Positions 1 to 7,357 of a DNA stretch of 64,000 nucleotides are shown piece by piece. The notes below the pieces were generated by a model. The model did not search any database. It had not been told where the DNA came from and was given only the letters and a program-made list of their open reading frames with translations. Every line of letters starts with the position of its first letter. The first letter of the stretch is position 1. A program made the position numbers and the translations under genes. Source of the stretch: Streptomyces sp. NBC_01275 (lineage in GTDB: Bacteria > Actinomycetota > Actinomycetes > Streptomycetales > Streptomycetaceae); contig NZ_JAPEOZ010000001.1 of the NCBI RefSeq assembly GCF_026340655.1, positions 9,424,001-9,488,000 of the forward strand. The letters are read 5' to 3'.

Positions 1-1
1 G

Positions 2-163
2 CCCCGCCACACCGCGGTGGCGGCCTACCTCCACGAACGCGACGGCGACCTGACGACGGCGGCACGGCTGTACGCCGAGGCGGCCCACAAGGCGCCCGAC
101 CTCGCCGAACGCGACCACCTGACCCGCCAGGCCGCCCGCCTCAACGCCCGCCGCAGTCACTGA
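2..163 (+). CDS. C-terminal end of an ECF-type RNA polymerase sigma factor (partial)
   Basis: Only the last 53 codons lie in the window; the reading frame enters at base 2 and stops at TGA 161-163. The peptide is an Ala/Arg-rich helical repeat (HTAVAAYLHERDGDLTTAAR, then a second helix with LAERDHLTRQAARL). This resembles the TPR-like C-terminal domain of SigJ/DUF6596-type ECF sigma factors, which replaces a separate anti-sigma factor in many of them. The family assignment rests on this short stretch only. It is followed by non-coding sequence and gene stumps, so no operon partner is visible downstream. Confidence 0.6.
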   Translation, partial: PRHTAVAAYLHERDGDLTTAARLYAEAAHKAPDLAERDHLTRQAARLNARRSH

Positions 164-282
164 CGGGTCGCGCCCGGTTGTGTACGGCGTCGGCGCGCAT
201 CGGCCGGCCGGTCTGTGCGCATCGTCCGCCCGCCGCGGCCATTCCCGGCAGCGGGAGTCGGGCCGGCGCGGCGGAGCTCATG

Positions 283-334
283 GCCTGCGGCTTCACGCGG
301 GGCGTAGCGCCTGCGGCTTCACGCGGGGCGTAGC
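283..334. repeat. 26-bp tandem duplication
   Basis: Two identical 26-bp units (283-308 and 309-334) beginning GCCTGCGGCTTCACGCGG. The second copy overlaps the stop codon of the minus-strand stump that ends at 319, so the duplication reshaped the 3' end of that remnant. Confidence 0.85.
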
Positions 335-525
335 GCCTCCAGTTGCTGCGCGAACGGTACGACGGCGACGTCATCCGCCGTCGTCCGGGCGGCGGAACCC
401 GCCCGCCCGCGCATCAGCCCGGCCAGCTCGCCGGCCGCGCGCACGATCCGGTGGGGGAGCGTGTCGGTGAGGGGGTCGCCGTTGCCGCCCCAGTCCTCGG
501 AGGCCGCGTACTCGGCGACGCCGGT
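319..525 (-). pseudogene. C-terminal stump of an unidentified protein
   Basis: On the minus strand the last ~68 codons look coding (…WGGNGDPLTDTLPHRIVRAAGEL… to …QQLEALRPA, stop at 319-321). Upstream of about position 525 the same frame reads like the antisense of another gene, so the natural N-terminus is missing. I do not recognise the family. The left boundary carries a 26-bp duplication. The exact breakpoint, about 515-530, is inferred from the change in amino-acid character, not from a homologue. Confidence 0.35.
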
Positions 526-699
526 GAGCTGACCCTCACGTTCTCCTTCCGCATCGTCGTCGACGGAGTGGAGGCGGGCGGCGCCGAGGGGAGGGAGTTC
601 GCCGCGCACATGGAGGCCGACTACCTCGACGCGGTGTGGACGACGCTTGAGGCCGTACGGGACCGGGTCGCCGGCGCCACCACCGGAATCTCGGCCTGA
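525..699 (+). pseudogene. C-terminal stump of an unidentified protein, facing the previous stump
   Basis: From about 525 the plus strand reads as a plausible protein end (LTFSFRIVVDGVEAGG, then HMEADYLDAVWTTLEAVRDR, stop at 697-699). The upstream part of the same frame looks like the shadow of the minus-strand remnant. The stop lies 11 bp before the ATG of the NTF2-like gene, so this may once have been the first gene of a small operon. I do not recognise the family. The reading as a stump is an inference. Confidence 0.35.
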
Positions 700-710
700 G
701 GGAGCCTGCC

Positions 711-1070
711 ATGCCCACAGAGTTCGCCGCCAAGGTGTTCGCCCTGGTCGACGCCACCGATGCCGCCGGCTTCAGTCGGCTGTTCACCCCGCAGGGCCGT
801 ATGCGCTTCGGGAACAACGAGCCGATGGTGGGCCCCGAGGAGATAGCGGCCGGAGTCGGTGGCTTCTTCGGCACCGTCAAGGGGCCGCGGCACACCGTAG
901 TCCGTGAGTGGTACGCCGGTGCGGACGCCGTCATCGAGGAACTGGTCGACTACTACCGGCTGGACGGAGAAACGGTCACCATCCCGGCCGCCACCCTGTG
1001 GCACGTCGACGAGACCGGCCTCATCGACGACTTCCGCGTCTACTTCGACCTCGCTCCGCTCTTCTCCTGA
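711..1070 (+). CDS. Nuclear transport factor 2-like (SnoaL-type) protein
   Basis: 119 aa, one alpha+beta barrel domain of the NTF2/SnoaL superfamily. It has an N-terminal helix (FAAKVFALVDATDAAGFSRL), the turn FTPQGRMRFGNNEPMVG usual for the cone-shaped fold, and a C-terminal strand pair (ATLWHVDETGLIDDFRVYFD). Such proteins are small ligand-binding proteins or hydrolases/isomerases, and the sequence alone does not indicate the substrate. The ATG at 711 follows GAGGGAG at a normal distance. It sits 11 bp behind a truncated gene and is followed by about 90 bp of GCTTGG-rich low-complexity sequence. Confidence 0.8.
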   Translation: MPTEFAAKVFALVDATDAAGFSRLFTPQGRMRFGNNEPMVGPEEIAAGVGGFFGTVKGPRHTVVREWYAGADAVIEELVDYYRLDGETVTIPAATLWHVDETGLIDDFRVYFDLAPLFS

Positions 1071-1162
1071 GCGCTTGGACGCTTGGACGCTTGGTTGCTT
1101 CGCGTGCTTCGGTGCTGTGCGCGCTCGGCTGCTTTGCATACTTGAGCCGTTGAACTGTCGAC

Positions 1163-1279
1163 GTATCCGAAGGTGGATACAGTCTCGGATCCGCCCGGGC
1201 TCGGGCGATGGCCTGTCGGCGGGTCATCGCCGGGTCCGGGCTTCTGCGCACCCATATTGGATACACCTCTTGGGTACAC
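1163..1279. promoter_or_regulatory. Candidate operators of the FCD GntR regulator
   Basis: A perfect inverted repeat GTATCC-N6-GGATAC lies at 1163-1180, and two direct repeats TTGGATACAC (1257-1266) and TTGGGTACAC (1270-1279) lie just before the GTG start at 1287. The shared core GGRTACAC resembles the GTGTACAC and GCATACACA elements around the second GntR gene at 3.9-4.8 kb. The role as operator is inferred. Confidence 0.5.
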
Positions 1280-1286
1280 TCCCGGC

Positions 1287-2087
1287 GTGAGCAGGAATAC
1301 GAGCGAATCGTCGGAAGAGCCGGAACCAGGCGGGCCCGTGAGCGTGGTCGACGGTACTCCGGCACCCGGCGCGGGTCCCGAGGCGGCCCCGGGCGGACGC
1401 CGGATGGCTCTCGACGTGCACAGCCGACTGCGGGGGATGATCCTCAGCGGCGAACTGCCGCCGGGCTCGGCGCTGCTCCAGGCGGAGATGGCCCGAAAAC
1501 TGGGCGTCAGCCGGACTCCGATGCGCGAGGCGTTCCGGCTCCTGCAGGAAGAGGGCCTCATCGATGCCCGGCCCGACCAGCGGGCCCGTGTACGCGCGGT
1601 GGACCCCCAGGACCTGGACGGGGTGTACGGAGCCCGCATCATGCTGGAGGCTCTGGCCGTGACGACGACGGCGAAGACGCTCACCGGCGAGGACCTCGAC
1701 CGCATGAGCGAGCTGCTGGAGCGGATGAAGGCCCTCGCGGACGAGGAGAAGCCGGACGAGTGGTATGCCGCGCACCGCGAGTTCCACGGCGTGGCCACCC
1801 AGGCCGTCGGGCCGCAGCTGCGGCGCACGCTCTCCTCGCACGCCGAGCACAGCGAGCGCTACATCCGTCTTGCCCAGCTGGGTGTACCGGGGTCCCGGGC
1901 GCGGGCGCACAAGGAGCACGAGGCGCTGCTGGCGGCACTGAAGGCGAACGACGCGGCCGAGGCCGCCAGAGTGGTCGCCGGTCACCTGGCGCGCACCGCC
2001 CTGAGCGTGCTGGCCGATGTCGCCCCGGAGTACGAGCCCGTCACCACGCGCACGGCCCTCAGACTCGTCGGCGCCGGGCAGGCCTGA
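1287..2087 (+). CDS. GntR-family transcriptional regulator, FCD subfamily
   Basis: 266 aa from the GTG at 1287. An N-terminal winged helix (MALDVHSRLRGMILSGELPPGS, then KLGVSRTPMREAFRLLQEEGL) is followed by an all-helical FCD effector domain with HREFH and a C-terminal helix AARVVAGHLARTALSVL. FCD domains usually bind carboxylic acids through a metal. The longer frame back to 1173 would read through the two TACAC repeats, so I prefer 1287, although its ribosome site is weak. It is a paralogue of the damaged regulator at 4026-4690: the HTH segments VSRTPxREAFRxLQEEGLIDA are almost identical. It may therefore also act on the dioxygenase/FAH locus. Confidence 0.85.
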   Translation: MSRNTSESSEEPEPGGPVSVVDGTPAPGAGPEAAPGGRRMALDVHSRLRGMILSGELPPGSALLQAEMARKLGVSRTPMREAFRLLQEEGLIDARPDQRARVRAVDPQDLDGVYGARIMLEALAVTTTAKTLTGEDLDRMSELLERMKALADEEKPDEWYAAHREFHGVATQAVGPQLRRTLSSHAEHSERYIRLAQLGVPGSRARAHKEHEALLAALKANDAAEAARVVAGHLARTALSVLADVAPEYEPVTTRTALRLVGAGQA

Positions 2088-2159
2088 CACTCCGCCTCGT
2101 AACAGCGGTACCTCCTCGCCGTAGCATCGGAACGAGCGAGTGAGGAAAGGGGCCGGAGC

Positions 2160-2885
2160 GTGGCCGCCGCCGATGTCACAGAAGACGTGCCTGTCAGCGA
2201 AGAACTGCCTGTCACAGAAGAAGCGACTGTCACAGAAGAAGCGCCGCAGCCGACGGCGTCCGGTCGAGGCCGGCCCAGGAAGCACGGGACCGAGGCCGAC
2301 TGCCCGCGCAAGGGCGAGCGCACCCGGCAGCGCATTCTGGAGGCGGCTCGGCGCAAGTTCGCCGAGGTCGGCTACGAGCGCGCCACCATCCGGGCCATCG
2401 CGGCCGAGGCCGACGTCGACAAGTCCTCGGTCATCCAGTACTTCGGCAGCAAGGACGGGCTGTTCCGCGAGGCGGTCCGCTGGGACATCCCCGTCGCCGA
2501 GCTGACCGCCGACGACCCCGCCCAGACCGTCGAGAATCTCGTACGAGGCATGCTCGGGGCCTGGGCCGCGGATCCGGACAGCCCCATGGCCGTACTGCTG
2601 CGCGCCAGCATGACCAGCGAAGAGGCCGCCGAGATCCTGCGCGGCCACATCACCGCCCAGGGCGTCGATCCGGTGGCCGCCATGGTCGACAGCCCCGACG
2701 CCCGGCTGCGGGCCGCGCTGTGCAGCGCGATGATGATGGGCATCGCCAGCCAGCGCTATCTGCTGCGCATGCCGGACCTGGCCGCCGCGGACACCGAGGA
2801 CGTCCTGCGCCTCGTCGTGCCGGTGCTCCGCGGCCTCATCGACCCCGAGAAGGCGGAGGCGCCGGGCCGTTCGCCCGGGGAGTGA
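2160..2885 (+). CDS. TetR/AcrR-family transcriptional regulator with repetitive N-terminus
   Basis: 241 aa from GTG 2160, preceded by GAGGAAAGGGG. Residues ~45-100 form the HTH domain (RQRILEAARRKFAEVGYERA, ATIRAIAAEADVDKSSVIQYF, GSKDGLF). The remainder is the helical ligand domain typical of TetR proteins with SPMAVLLRAS. The first ~35 residues are acidic low complexity built from 18-bp repeats of GTCACAGAAGAAGCG type (VTEExPVTEEAxVTEEAP), and a basic GRGRPRKHG hook follows. The tail is not needed for the fold; a start further inside is possible. Ligand unknown. It is co-directional with the GntR gene 72 bp upstream and convergent with the FAH gene. Confidence 0.85.
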   Translation: MAAADVTEDVPVSEELPVTEEATVTEEAPQPTASGRGRPRKHGTEADCPRKGERTRQRILEAARRKFAEVGYERATIRAIAAEADVDKSSVIQYFGSKDGLFREAVRWDIPVAELTADDPAQTVENLVRGMLGAWAADPDSPMAVLLRASMTSEEAAEILRGHITAQGVDPVAAMVDSPDARLRAALCSAMMMGIASQRYLLRMPDLAAADTEDVLRLVVPVLRGLIDPEKAEAPGRSPGE

Positions 2886-2961
2886 CCTGGCCTCTCACAC
2901 CTCCCGGTCCTCCGGGAACGCCTCGACGCCACCGTCGTGTACGCATCGGTACGCCGTTCGT

Positions 2962-3870
2962 TCATGACGTCACCGCCGTTGGCACCACCGTGTTGTGCAG
3001 GCGGCCGATCCGCTCGATCTCCACGACGACCTCGTCTCCGGCGGCGAGGAACTCACCGCGGGGAATCCCGCATCCCGCCGGTGTGCCGGTGGGGATGACG
3101 TCCCCGGCTTCGAGCCGGGTGAGGCGGCTCGAGGCCGCGACCACTCCCCGTACCGGCGCCATCATCTGCGCGGTGGAGGAGTCCTGCTTCACCACTCCGT
3201 TGACGCTGAGCCGGATCCGCAGGTTCTGCGGGTCGGGCACCTGCCAGCTGGGCACGAGCCCGGGGCCGAGCGGGCAGAACCCGTCCTGCCCCTTGTGTCC
3301 CAGCCAGTCGAAGGTGAACGGCTCGGCGACGGGCAGCGCGGACCTGAGACGGTCCCGGGCGGAGATGCCGTTGGCCACGAGATAGCCGGCCACGTGGTCG
3401 AGCGCCTGGTCGGGGGAGAGGCCACGGCCCGGCCTGCCGATGACGACGGCGAGTTCGGCCTCCCAGTCCACCCGTGCGCCGGGATAGGCGGGCAGCGGCA
3501 CGGGATCGCCGGGTCCTGTCACCGTCGTCGTCGGCGGCTTGAGGAAGGAGAACGGTTCGCCCGGTTCACCCGGGGCCTCGATGCCCATCTCGGCTATGTG
3601 GTCCCAGTAGTTGGCGCCGGCGCAGAGCACCTTCCCCGGGTAGGTCAGGGGAGGGGCGAGCCGGGCATCGGCGAGGGTCGCGGATGCGGACGGCGTCCAG
3701 TCGCGCAGCCCGGGTGCCAGGGCGTCCCAGCGGCCCAGCACCTCCAGGAGCGTCAGGCCGCCCGTCTCGGGAGGTCCCTCCACCACCTCCCCGTCGATCA
3801 GGACACCGACGACGGTCTTCTCGGAGTCTCCGGTGCAGTACTGCACCAACGACCAGTCAGGCGACTGCAT
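2962..3870 (-). CDS. Fumarylacetoacetate hydrolase-family protein (catechol meta-cleavage type)
   Basis: 302 aa. It has an N-terminal ~75-residue domain, then the FAH catalytic fold: KVLCAGANYWDH (80-91), the metal-binding DWEAELAVVIG (135-145), YLVANGISARD (163-173), GCGIPRGEFLAAGDEV near the end. Family members hydrolyse, decarboxylate or hydrate 2-oxo acids from aromatic ring cleavage with a divalent metal held by Glu, Glu and Asp. E137 and E139 are present, but the usual third ligand (Asp of the NDxSARD motif) is Gly168, encoded GGC, so activity may be changed or lost. It is divergent from a GntR remnant, with a VOC dioxygenase beyond, consistent with an aromatic ring-cleavage locus. Confidence 0.85.
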   Translation of the reverse strand: MQSPDWSLVQYCTGDSEKTVVGVLIDGEVVEGPPETGGLTLLEVLGRWDALAPGLRDWTPSASATLADARLAPPLTYPGKVLCAGANYWDHIAEMGIEAPGEPGEPFSFLKPPTTTVTGPGDPVPLPAYPGARVDWEAELAVVIGRPGRGLSPDQALDHVAGYLVANGISARDRLRSALPVAEPFTFDWLGHKGQDGFCPLGPGLVPSWQVPDPQNLRIRLSVNGVVKQDSSTAQMMAPVRGVVAASSRLTRLEAGDVIPTGTPAGCGIPRGEFLAAGDEVVVEIERIGRLHNTVVPTAVTS

Positions 3871-3910
3871 GGCTCTTCCTCCAGCGGGCGGCTCAGTGGG
3901 CTAGCCGGAC

Positions 3911-3930
3911 CATAGTGCATACACATTATG
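3911..3930. promoter_or_regulatory. Candidate FCD-GntR operator between FAH and GntR genes
   Basis: CATAGTGCATACACATTATG is a partial palindrome (CATA-N-TG-N2-TA-N2-CA-N-TATG). It lies in the AT-rich divergent promoter region upstream of the FAH gene (start 3870) and of the GntR gene (start 4026). Confidence 0.45.
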
Positions 3931-4025
3931 TCGGAAAGGGTAGGCTGCGGTAGGTGTGGTGGCCAGGCCGGGAAGCCGGACGCGGTGGTCCCGCGCGGTG
4001 GCCCTGTGCAGTGGAGAGGCGGTCG

Positions 4026-4658
4026 GTGCGGGTGACGCGGACGGATGCGGCGGAGCCGACAGGTGATCTGCTCGGCCTGCTCGGGGGCCTGCCACGGCCG
4101 GTGATCTCCCACCCCCGGCGCACCAGCGTCGAGATCCACGACCACCTGAGACGGCTGATCCTGGACGGTCACCTGCCGCCCGGCACGGAACTGAAACAGG
4201 CCGGGCTGGCCCGGGTCTTCGACGTCAGCCGCACCCCGCTGCGCGAGGCGTTCCGGATGCTCCAGGAAGAGGGGCTGATCGACGCGGACATCAACCACCG
4301 GGGCCGGGTCACGGTTCTGGACGTGGCCGACCTGGACTGCCTCTACGCGGCCCGGATCTCCCTGGAGGCGATGGGCGTGCGGGTCACCGCCGGGCGCCTG
4401 ACCCGTCAGGATGTGCAGGAGGGCTCGGCGCACCTGCACGACGTGGACCGCGCCGAGGAGACGGGCGACGCCATGGCGTGGCGCGAGGCGCACCGGGCCT
4501 TCCACCGTGTGCTCGTGTGCCGCTGCACCCCCACGGTGCTGCGCACGATCACCTCCTACGCCGAACGCAGCGAGCGGCCTGGCCCACGTCGGGGGCCTCA
4601 CGGCCCGGGGCGAGGTCGTCGATCACCCGGCGGGCCGTGCGCGCGAGGTGTCTCGTGA
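4026..4658 (+). pseudogene. FCD GntR regulator with its 3' end inverted
   Basis: The GTG at 4026 follows GGAGAGG. The intact part gives a normal GntR winged helix (VEIHDHLRRLILDGHLPPGT; FDVSRTPLREAFRMLQEEGL) and most of an FCD domain up to ITSYAERSER at about 4576. From there the plus-strand frame becomes Gly/Arg/Pro-rich nonsense and stops at 4656-4658. The missing last helices (ERAAQLITRHLARTARRVID) are encoded on the opposite strand directly afterwards (4577-4690). About 35 codons of the FCD middle are absent. The product would keep DNA binding but lose the effector pocket, so it could be inactive or a constitutive binder. Confidence 0.75.
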
Positions 4659-4690
4659 TCAGCTGTGCGGCCCGCTCCGACCGCCATGGT
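4577..4690 (-). pseudogene. Inverted C-terminal segment of the GntR regulator
   Basis: Read on the minus strand, this segment gives ERAAQLITRHLARTARR, VIDDLAPGREAPDVGQA. It aligns with the last helix of the intact paralogue at 1287 (AARVVAGHLARTALSVLADVAP). It has no start codon of its own. Short inverted GAGCGG copies sit at both edges (plus strand GAGCGG near 4572, CCGCTC near 4673), suggesting a microhomology-driven inversion with loss of neighbouring bases. Confidence 0.7.
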
Positions 4691-4744
4691 GTGCGGTGAG
4701 GATCTCGGAACGGCCGTCTGGGAGAGCTGGACTCCTGTCGAAAA

Positions 4745-4758
4745 AAGTGTACACACTT
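4745..4758. promoter_or_regulatory. GntR-type operator upstream of the dioxygenase gene
   Basis: AAGTGTACACACTT is an inverted repeat (AAGTGT-N2-ACACTT) containing the palindrome GTGTACAC, 52 bp before the dioxygenase ATG. FCD GntR proteins typically bind short palindromes of this kind. The core resembles the elements at 1257-1279 and 3911-3930. Confidence 0.55.
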
Positions 4759-4809
4759 AGTGGTGCGAGCCGTCGGGGCGCGGCGCAACGGAACTGTGAG
4801 GAGGTTGCC

Positions 4810-5724
4810 ATGCTGCGTGTCAAAGGCCTGCTGCACTACGGACTTCAGGTCCCCTCCCTGGACACGGGCCAGAGCTTCTACGACACCTTCGGGCTGCGGA
4901 CGGTCGAGCGGGACAACGCTCTCGTGGTCCGCTGCGACGGCCGCGAACAGGACCAGGCGGTCCTGCTGGAGGGGCCGGTCAAGCGGCTGCATCATGTGGC
5001 GTTCGCCGTGGAGCCGGACTCACTGCCCGAGTGGCAGCGCCATCTGGAGGGCCTCGGTGTGCGGCTGCTCGACGCGCCCGCCCAGCTCCCCGGCGGCCTG
5101 TGGTTCCGCGACCATGAGGGCAACCTGCTGAACCTGCGCGACGAACAGCTTGGCGCCTGGCGGGACTTCGGCACCACGGACGCCCACGAGCCCAACTTCG
5201 GAGACCGCGTCCGCCGTGTCGACCAGGCGCGCTGGCTCACCGCAGACGAGAAGCCCCGTCCCCGGCGCCTCGGCCACATGCTGATCTTCAGTACGGACCT
5301 GGACGCGTCCGAGGCCTACTACGCCCGCACCCTGGGCCTGCGCCTCTCGGACCGCATCCGGGGCATGGCCGTCTTCATGAACTCCGGCCCCGGCGACCAC
5401 CACGTCTTCGGCTTCCTGCCCGCCACCCACCCCGGCCTGCACCACTCCAGCTGGGAGGTCGCCGACATCGACCAGATCGCGATGGGCGCGCAGGCCATGG
5501 CCGCGGCCGGTCACAGCCACGGCTGGGGCCTCGGTCGGCACACGCTCGGCTCCAACTTCTTCCACTACATCCAGGACCCGTGGGGCAGCTGGATCGAGTA
5601 CTCCAGCGACATGGACTGCATCACGGACAGCTGGAAGGCGGGCGACTGGGACTGCCCGCCGGCTGTCTGGAGCCCGGAGATCCCGGCCGACTTCATCGTC
5701 AACCAGGAGGAGAAGTCCTCCTGA
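4810..5724 (+). CDS. Two-domain VOC (extradiol ring-cleavage) dioxygenase
   Basis: 304 aa with two vicinal-oxygen-chelate modules (about 5-115 and 152-275), the type I extradiol dioxygenase architecture. The second module carries a plausible Fe(II)/Mn(II) triad: His156 (RLGHMLIF), His211/212 (GLHHSSWEV) and Glu263 (SWIEYSSD). The N-terminal module still has LHHVAF but is structural in relatives. Such enzymes open catechol-type rings meta to the hydroxyls. ATG 4810 follows GAGGTTG. A GTGTACAC operator lies upstream, and an FAH-family gene in the same locus would handle the ring-opened product. The exact substrate cannot be read from the sequence. Confidence 0.85.
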   Translation: MLRVKGLLHYGLQVPSLDTGQSFYDTFGLRTVERDNALVVRCDGREQDQAVLLEGPVKRLHHVAFAVEPDSLPEWQRHLEGLGVRLLDAPAQLPGGLWFRDHEGNLLNLRDEQLGAWRDFGTTDAHEPNFGDRVRRVDQARWLTADEKPRPRRLGHMLIFSTDLDASEAYYARTLGLRLSDRIRGMAVFMNSGPGDHHVFGFLPATHPGLHHSSWEVADIDQIAMGAQAMAAAGHSHGWGLGRHTLGSNFFHYIQDPWGSWIEYSSDMDCITDSWKAGDWDCPPAVWSPEIPADFIVNQEEKSS

Positions 5725-5784
5725 ACCCCCGCGATTCCTGACCGGGCGGGTCGGGTCGGGGGCGGTGCCGAATAAATCTCAACG

Positions 5785-5803
5785 CTTGTATATTTTTTTT
5801 GAG
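5785..5803 (+). promoter_or_regulatory. AT-rich promoter-like tract before the MFS gene
   Basis: TTGTATATTTTTTTTGAGG (5785-5803) contains TATATT in an otherwise ~70% GC setting, about 45 bp before the MFS start. It could be a -10 region or the T-tract of a terminator for the dioxygenase gene; no stem of note precedes it. Confidence 0.35.
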
Positions 5804-5842
5804 GTGCCGCTTCCGGCCTACCGCCGAACCAGGAGTCCTGCC

Positions 5843-7357
5843 ATGCCCACCGACAGCACGACCACGCCCGCGGACCCGGAGTCCGCCCCACCGGGAGAAC
5901 CCGGGGAGGCCCCCGGCGGGCGCCACCTCGGCCTCGCCCTCGTCGTCATCGCCGCCGCGCAGCTGATGGTCGTGCTGGACGGAACGATCACCAACATCGC
6001 GCTGCCGAGCATCCAGACCGACCTCGACGTCTCGGCGACGAACCTGGCCTGGATCGTGAACGCCTACGCCCTCGCCTTCGGCGGACTCCTGCTGCTCGGC
6101 GGCCGGGCCGGCGACCTCTTCGGACGCCGCCGCATGTTCCGTATCGGCATCACGGTGTTCACCCTCGCCTCCCTGCTGGGCGGTCTGGCCCCGAACGAGG
6201 AACTGCTGATCGGCGCCCGCGTCCTCCAGGGCGTCGGCGCCGCGATCGCCGCCCCCACCGCGCTCTCGCTGATCGCCACCAGCTTTCCCGAGGGCAAGCC
6301 CCGGAACAAGGCGATGGGCGTGTACGCGGCCATGGCGGGCCTCGGCTCCACGGTCGGACTCCTCCTCGGCGGCGTCCTGACCGACTACCTCGACTGGCGC
6401 TGGGTGTTCTTCGTCAACATCCCCATCGGCATCGCCGTACTCGCCGGGACGAAGGTCCTCGCCGAGGGCGAGCGCAACACCGGACGCCTCGACGTCCCGG
6501 GCGCGATCACCGGCGCCGGCGGCCTCATCTCGCTCGTCTACGGCATCACACGCGGCGGCCAGGACGGCTGGACCGACGCCCTGACCCTGGTCTTCTTCGG
6601 CGTGGCCGTCGTCCTGCTGGCGCTCTTCCTCGTCCTCCAGATGCGCACCACGCACCCGATGCTGCCGCTGCGCCTGTTCAAGGACCGCAACCGTGCCGGG
6701 TCGTACGCGACCATGCTGTTCCTGGGCGCGGGCATGTTCGCCACCTTCTACTTCCTGTCGCTGTACATGCAGCAGATCCTCGGCTACAGCCCGGTCAAGA
6801 CCGGGTTCGCCTATCTGCCGTTCAGTTTCGGCATGGGGATCGCCGCGGGCGTCAGCTCCAAGCTGGTCGCCCGCCTCGTGCCCCGGCAGATCGCCGGCCC
6901 CGGCCTGGTCATCGGCGCGGCGGGCATGTTCTGGTTCAGCACCCTGGAGCCGGGCGCCTCCTACGTCACCCACCTGATGCCCGCCATGTTCGTCACCGCG
7001 CTCGGCCTCGGCATGAGCTTCGTGCCGATGACGCTCGGCGCGGTCAGCGGAGTGCGCGACCAGGACTCCGGCATCGCCTCCGCACTCCTCAACACCGCGC
7101 AGCAGGTCGGCGGCGCCCTGGGCCTCGCCGTGCTCACCACGATCTCGACCTCGGCGGCGAACGACCGTCTCCCGGAGGCGGCCGGCGCCTTCTACCGCGC
7201 CGTCGCCATGAAGGACCTCGCCACGGTCGCCAAGGCCGGCGAGGCCCTGACCCACGGCTATACGACGGCCTTCACGGTCGCGGGCTTCCTCTTCGTGGGC
7301 GGCCTGCTGATCACGCTGTTCGCCATCAACGCGAAGAAGCAGGAGCACACCCCGTGA
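5843..7357 (+). CDS. MFS drug:H+ antiporter, DHA2 family (14 TM)
   Basis: 504 aa from the ATG at 5843 with AGGAG at 5831-5835; a longer frame back to 5765 would start inside the AT tract and is unlikely. After a ~35-residue charged N-terminus there are 14 predicted membrane segments. The family signatures are visible: LDGTITNIALPSIQTDL in TM1, WIVNAYALAFGGLLLLGGRAGDLFGRRR (motif A region) in TM2-3, and GAAIAAPTALSLIATSFPEG before TM5. Family members export hydrophobic drugs or metabolites in exchange for protons across the plasma membrane. It is coupled to the pirin gene by a GTGA overlap. Confidence 0.9.
   Translation: MPTDSTTTPADPESAPPGEPGEAPGGRHLGLALVVIAAAQLMVVLDGTITNIALPSIQTDLDVSATNLAWIVNAYALAFGGLLLLGGRAGDLFGRRRMFRIGITVFTLASLLGGLAPNEELLIGARVLQGVGAAIAAPTALSLIATSFPEGKPRNKAMGVYAAMAGLGSTVGLLLGGVLTDYLDWRWVFFVNIPIGIAVLAGTKVLAEGERNTGRLDVPGAITGAGGLISLVYGITRGGQDGWTDALTLVFFGVAVVLLALFLVLQMRTTHPMLPLRLFKDRNRAGSYATMLFLGAGMFATFYFLSLYMQQILGYSPVKTGFAYLPFSFGMGIAAGVSSKLVARLVPRQIAGPGLVIGAAGMFWFSTLEPGASYVTHLMPAMFVTALGLGMSFVPMTLGAVSGVRDQDSGIASALLNTAQQVGGALGLAVLTTISTSAANDRLPEAAGAFYRAVAMKDLATVAKAGEALTHGYTTAFTVAGFLFVGGLLITLFAINAKKQEHTP

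Noticed and set aside
5765..5842. Longer N-terminus for the MFS transporter
   Set aside because: It would be encoded by the AT-rich tract with TATATTTTTTTT; AGGAG before ATG 5843 gives a better start.
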